Assembly: GCF_009866655.1 (NCBI RefSeq)
Contig: NZ_CP047420.1
Location: 2,604,001-2,668,000 of the forward strand
Length of the DNA stretch: 64,000 nucleotides
From: Rathayibacter sp. VKM Ac-2804
GTDB lineage: Bacteria; Actinomycetota; Actinomycetes; Actinomycetales; Microbacteriaceae
Reading direction: 5' to 3'
The position numbers and the translations under genes are program-made. A model generated the notes under the pieces. That model had not been told where the DNA came from. It saw only the letters and a program-made list of their open reading frames with translations, and did no database searches. Positions 61,113 to 64,000 of the stretch are shown here, piece after piece (position 1 is the first letter of the stretch; each line of letters begins with the position of its first letter).

Positions 61113-62741
61113 TTACTTCCGAGGTCCGCTCTCGTCCCGCTCGCGCTCGTCCCGCTCGCGCTCGTCCGCCGCGGAGTAGACCCGCAGCCCCAGCGGCACG
61201 ACCCGCACGCTCGCCTCGTGGAAGCCCGACGGCTCGCCGTCGAACACCTCGCTCTCGCCGTCGTGCGCCCACTCCGGGTCGACACCGGCCGGCCGCCGCG
61301 CACCGACCACGACCTCGGGCGTGCTGGTCGACTCGACCACCGGAGCCCGCCAGCCGGGCACGCGCCCGACGAGCGGAGTCGCCCCCCGCCCGAGCGCGAG
61401 CGACACCGCCCCGCGCGTCCGCGGCGTCCGGCCCGAGTGCAGGACGCGGATGTCGAGGTGCCCGTCGTCCAGGCGGCGCCGGGCGAGCGGAGTCGCGGTG
61501 CGCGGGTGCTCCCGGTTCACCCCGACGAAGTACGACCAGACCAGCTCGGTGCGCCCGTCGCGCCGCAGCTCGAACGGATCGGTCGAGCGCACCACCTCGA
61601 AGGCGGCCAGGACGGCGGCGAGCGGCTTGCCGATCACCTTCTCGCGCTTCTCCCGCGCGGCGACGAACTCCGGGTACAGCCCGATCGACACCGTGTTCAG
61701 CACCGTCACCGGCTCGGCGTCCCCGGCCGTCACCTCGGCCACGTCGACGTCGCGGCGCTCGCCGTGCGCCGCCGCCGCCAGCGCGTCCTCGATCGTGACC
61801 AGGCCCAGTGCCTTGGCGAAGTGGTTCATCGTCCCGCCGGGCAGCACCAGCAGCGTCATCCCCTCGGCCCGCGCGAGCCCGGCGCCGACCGCCATCGTGC
61901 CGTCGCCGCCGTAGACGCCCAGCACCTCGGGCGGAGCGTCGCCGGCGCGCGCCGCTCGCACGACCTCGCCCAGGTCCTCGCCGTCGGCGAGCCGGTGCAC
62001 CCGCGCCGCCGGGAAGCGCTGCAGGATGAGCGGCTCCGGATCCGGCCGGTGGGAGTCGCGCCCGGCACTCGGGTTCAGCACCACCAGCAGCTGCGCCCCG
62101 TCGCCGAGCGGCCGCACGTCGACCGGCGGCCGGCTCGCCCGCTCCGAGACGGGGATGTGCCGCGGACGCGCCGGGACCAGCGCCTTCCCGAGGCCCGCGA
62201 CGGCCGCCCCGAGCGTGGCTCCGCCGACCACGTCCGAGAGCCAGTGCACCCCGACGTGCAGGCGCGAGAAGGCGACGGCCGCGGCGAGCGGCGCGACGGC
62301 CAGCCCGACGCGCGGGTTCTCCAGCGCGACCCCGGCGGCGAAGGCGGCGGCGCTCGCCGCGTGGCCGGAGGGGAAGCTGGGCGAGGTGGGCACGCGAGCG
62401 AGCCGGCGCCCCACCGGCACGTCGACGACGAGCGGTCGCACCCCGCCGAAGAGCTGCTTGCCGACGAGGTTCGCCGCGGCGCTCGCGACGGCCAGCGAGG
62501 CCGCTCCGCGCGCCGCCTCCCGGGGCCGCCCGGCGATCAGCAGCAGCGCACCCAGCCCGAACCAGAGCACGCCGTGATCGGCGGCCCGGGAGAGCCCGAC
62601 GAGCGCGCCGTCCACGAGCGGCACCGGGCGGCGAGCGTTCAGCGTCCGGGCGGCGCGGGCGTCGGCCCGGCGGATCACCCGCGGCACCCCGAGGACGCGC
62701 CGGAGCAGGACGGACGGGGGTCGGGTTCCGCGCAGAGGCAT
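61113..62741 (-). CDS. PAP2 phosphatase fused to a diacylglycerol-kinase-like domain
   Basis: The 542-aa protein joins an N-terminal PAP2 phosphatase (about 60-200; KQLFGGVRP, SFPSGHAASAAAF and SRLHVGVHWLSDVVGG supply the three catalytic motifs, with several membrane helices) and a C-terminal diacylglycerol/sphingosine-kinase-like domain (about 225-530; LLVVLNPSAGRD, GVYGGDGTMAVGAG, LPGGTMNHFAKALG). It could dephosphorylate and phosphorylate lipids, perhaps undecaprenol or diacylglycerol. The C-terminus is a small tandem repeat ERERDERERDE. TACCCT lies six bases before the ATG, so it appears leaderless. Confidence 0.9.
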   Translation of the reverse strand: MPLRGTRPPSVLLRRVLGVPRVIRRADARAARTLNARRPVPLVDGALVGLSRAADHGVLWFGLGALLLIAGRPREAARGAASLAVASAAANLVGKQLFGGVRPLVVDVPVGRRLARVPTSPSFPSGHAASAAAFAAGVALENPRVGLAVAPLAAAVAFSRLHVGVHWLSDVVGGATLGAAVAGLGKALVPARPRHIPVSERASRPPVDVRPLGDGAQLLVVLNPSAGRDSHRPDPEPLILQRFPAARVHRLADGEDLGEVVRAARAGDAPPEVLGVYGGDGTMAVGAGLARAEGMTLLVLPGGTMNHFAKALGLVTIEDALAAAAHGERRDVDVAEVTAGDAEPVTVLNTVSIGLYPEFVAAREKREKVIGKPLAAVLAAFEVVRSTDPFELRRDGRTELVWSYFVGVNREHPRTATPLARRRLDDGHLDIRVLHSGRTPRTRGAVSLALGRGATPLVGRVPGWRAPVVESTSTPEVVVGARRPAGVDPEWAHDGESEVFDGEPSGFHEASVRVVPLGLRVYSAADERERDERERDESGPRK

Positions 62742-62747
62742 GCCCTC

Positions 62748-62753
62748 AGGGTA
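62748..62753 (-). promoter_or_regulatory. Candidate -10 of a leaderless PAP2-kinase transcript
   Basis: On the minus strand TACCCT, six bases, then the ATG at 62741. The short gap to dhaM would hold the -35. Confidence 0.4.
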
Positions 62754-62788
62754 GGAGGCGCCTCCGGGCGCCCCCTGAGCCCGCGTCG

Positions 62789-63466
62789 CTAGACCTCGCC
62801 GAAGCCCGACTCGACCAGCTCCGCGAGCCGGCCCACGGCCTCCTCCGCCTCGGGCCCGGTCGCCGAGATCGCGACCTCGTCGCCGCGGTCCAGCCCCAGC
62901 GACATCACGCCGAGCAGACTCGTCGCGTCCTTGCCGTTCACGTCGATCCGCGCGTCGAAGCGGGTCGCGAGCGTGACGAAGTCGGCCGCCGGGCGGGCGT
63001 GCAGCCCGTTCGGGTTGACCAGCCGCACGGTCCGCCGGGTGCTCGGACTCCCGGCCGCCGCCGCGGTCGGCTGCTCGGCGAGGAGCGCGCCCCTCGCGGA
63101 CTCGGCCGCCGCGAGCACGTCGGCCAGGGCGGCCCCGGTCCCGGCCGCGACCGCCGCCGCGATCGCGCCCTCCACGAGCGGAGCGTCCGCGATCCGCACC
63201 CGCTCCCGCGCCTCGTCGTCCAGGAACTCCACTGCGGTCTCGGCCGTCATGATCGCCGAGCCGAGGTCGCAGAGCACCACGGCGCCGTCCCCGGAGTCGG
63301 CCTCGGCCAGCGCCGCGGTGATCCGCTCAAAGCTCGTCCCGATGCCGCCGTCGTCCGTGCCGCCCGCGGCGATGAGGGCGACGTCCGGCGCCATCTGCGC
63401 CGCCAGCTCCGCCAGCCCCTCCGCCAGCCGCGCGCTGTGCGAGACGAGGACGAGCCCGACGCTCAC
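62789..63466 (-). CDS. dhaM: Dihydroxyacetone kinase phosphotransferase DhaM with HPr domain
   Basis: DhaM relays phosphate from the PTS to the ADP bound on DhaL. The 225-aa protein has an EIIA-Man-like domain with phospho-His10 in LVLVSHSARLAEG, a 30-residue Ala-rich linker, and an HPr domain with phospho-His156 in NPNGLHARPA and the regulatory-loop region GKDATSLLGVMSLG. The EI-like domain of E. coli DhaM is absent, so EI from elsewhere is needed. GTG at 63466 overlaps the dhaL stop as GTGA. The operon is probably dhaK-dhaL-dhaM. Confidence 0.93.
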   Translation of the reverse strand: MSVGLVLVSHSARLAEGLAELAAQMAPDVALIAAGGTDDGGIGTSFERITAALAEADSGDGAVVLCDLGSAIMTAETAVEFLDDEARERVRIADAPLVEGAIAAAVAAGTGAALADVLAAAESARGALLAEQPTAAAAGSPSTRRTVRLVNPNGLHARPAADFVTLATRFDARIDVNGKDATSLLGVMSLGLDRGDEVAISATGPEAEEAVGRLAELVESGFGEV

Positions 63467-64000
63467 GCCGCCGCCTCGGCCGCCGCGCGCAGCAGCAGGA
63501 CGCTCGAGACGCTGCCCGGGTCGCGGTGCCCGACGGCCCGCTCGCCCAGATAGCTCGCCCGGCCCTTCCGCGCCACGAGCGGGTCGGTCGACTCCGCGCC
63601 GATCTGCGCCGCGTCCGCGGCTGCCGCGAGCACCGCCGACGGCGAGGCTCCGCCCTCAGCGGCACCCGCCGCCGCCTCGACCGCCGGGGTCCAGGCGTCG
63701 ACCATCGTCTTGTCGCCGACCTCGGCCTTGCCGCGCAGCACGACGCCGTCGCGGGCCGCCGCCAGCAGAGCCGCGACCGCCGCACCGTCGAGCGACTCCT
63801 GCCCGGCGACCGCGCCGGACGCCTTGAGGAACGCGGTGCCGAAGAGCGGGCCGGAGGCGCCGCCCACCGTCGAGATCAGCGTGGTCGCCACCAGCTTGAG
63901 CACCTCGGCGGGCGTCGTCGGCTCGGGAGCCGCATCGAGCTTCGCCACCACGGCCTGGAAGCCGCGGTCCATGTTCTCGCCGTGGTCGCCGTCGCCGATC
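63463..64000 (-). CDS. dhaL: Dihydroxyacetone kinase ADP-binding subunit DhaL (5-prime end outside window)
   Basis: DhaL carries the Mg-ADP that DhaM rephosphorylates and that DhaK uses to phosphorylate dihydroxyacetone. The visible ~178 residues include IGDGDHGENMDRGF (metal-binding Asp residues) at the edge, LISTVGGASGPLFGTAFL, VGDKTMVDAWTPAV and GRASYLGERAVGHRDPGS. The gene continues beyond the right edge by perhaps 25-35 codons. The ATG seen at 63972 is internal, since the conserved IGDGDHGEN precedes it. Confidence 0.93.
   Translation of the reverse strand, partial: IGDGDHGENMDRGFQAVVAKLDAAPEPTTPAEVLKLVATTLISTVGGASGPLFGTAFLKASGAVAGQESLDGAAVAALLAAARDGVVLRGKAEVGDKTMVDAWTPAVEAAAGAAEGGASPSAVLAAAADAAQIGAESTDPLVARKGRASYLGERAVGHRDPGSVSSVLLLRAAAEAAA

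Overview
The window reads as one contiguous chromosomal segment of a very GC-rich actinobacterium. Frequent GTG starts, ATGA/GTGA stop-start overlaps, the neighbourhood alaS-ruvX-mltG-aroE-aroC-aroK-aroB and the run yebC-ruvC-ruvA-ruvB-yajC-secD-secF-relA all fit Micrococcales, most likely a Microbacteriaceae (relatives of Rathayibacter, Curtobacterium or Clavibacter). The family placement is inferred from gene order and repeat types, not from a database search. I saw no insertion sequence, prophage, CRISPR array or plasmid-type gene.

Layout. Positions 1-9,450 carry a minus-strand operon: two small membrane proteins, alaS, ruvX, mltG and the chorismate genes aroE, aroC, aroK, aroB. Next come rpsD, rarA, a divergent peptidyl-prolyl isomerase, a DUF349 protein and an AbiEi-like protein. 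Positions 15,184-24,326 hold the stress, protein-export and recombination block (relA, rhodanese, secF, secD, yajC, ruvB, ruvA, ruvC, yebC). Positions 24,466-27,068 are an accessory insertion: three tandem paralogues encoding small exported proteins, plus the remnant of a fourth unit, with a period near 0.82 kb. The vitamin B6 genes pdxS/pdxT, an Fpg/Nei glycosylase, a HIT protein and thrS follow.

Positions 32,954-49,526 are a 13-gene, plus-strand surface-polysaccharide locus. It contains an initiating phosphoglycosyltransferase, amino-sugar genes (oxidoreductase, epimerase, two DegT aminotransferases, a NeuD/PglD-like acyltransferase), glycosyltransferases including one protein with three transferase modules, a flippase, a polymerase and a chain-length protein. 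A convergent GNAT plus left-handed beta-helix fusion closes the locus and probably supplies the N-acylation step. The gene set describes a Wzx/Wzy-type pathway: build nucleotide amino sugars, assemble a lipid-linked repeat, flip it, polymerise it, set its length.

Positions 50,791-64,000 are mixed chromosomal genes: a DUF2510/DUF4190 protein, an MFS exporter, a YihY/BrkB protein, an aminoglycoside phosphotransferase-like kinase, a RibD_C reductase coupled to a FolP2-like protein, a GNAT protein, a four-tRNA cluster (Gly, Cys, Val, and a divergent Val), a membrane hydrolase, a GlcD-type FAD oxidase, a NUDIX hydrolase, a PAP2-diacylglycerol-kinase fusion, and dhaM/dhaL, the latter cut by the right edge.

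The most unusual observations are: the tandem exported-protein array, whose middle copy has a TGA exactly where its sisters have glycine and then stays open for exactly the missing 25 codons; the three-module glycosyltransferase; the GNAT-acyltransferase fusion; a recurrent hexamer-N6-start pattern that suggests leaderless transcripts; and a long, structured thrS leader.
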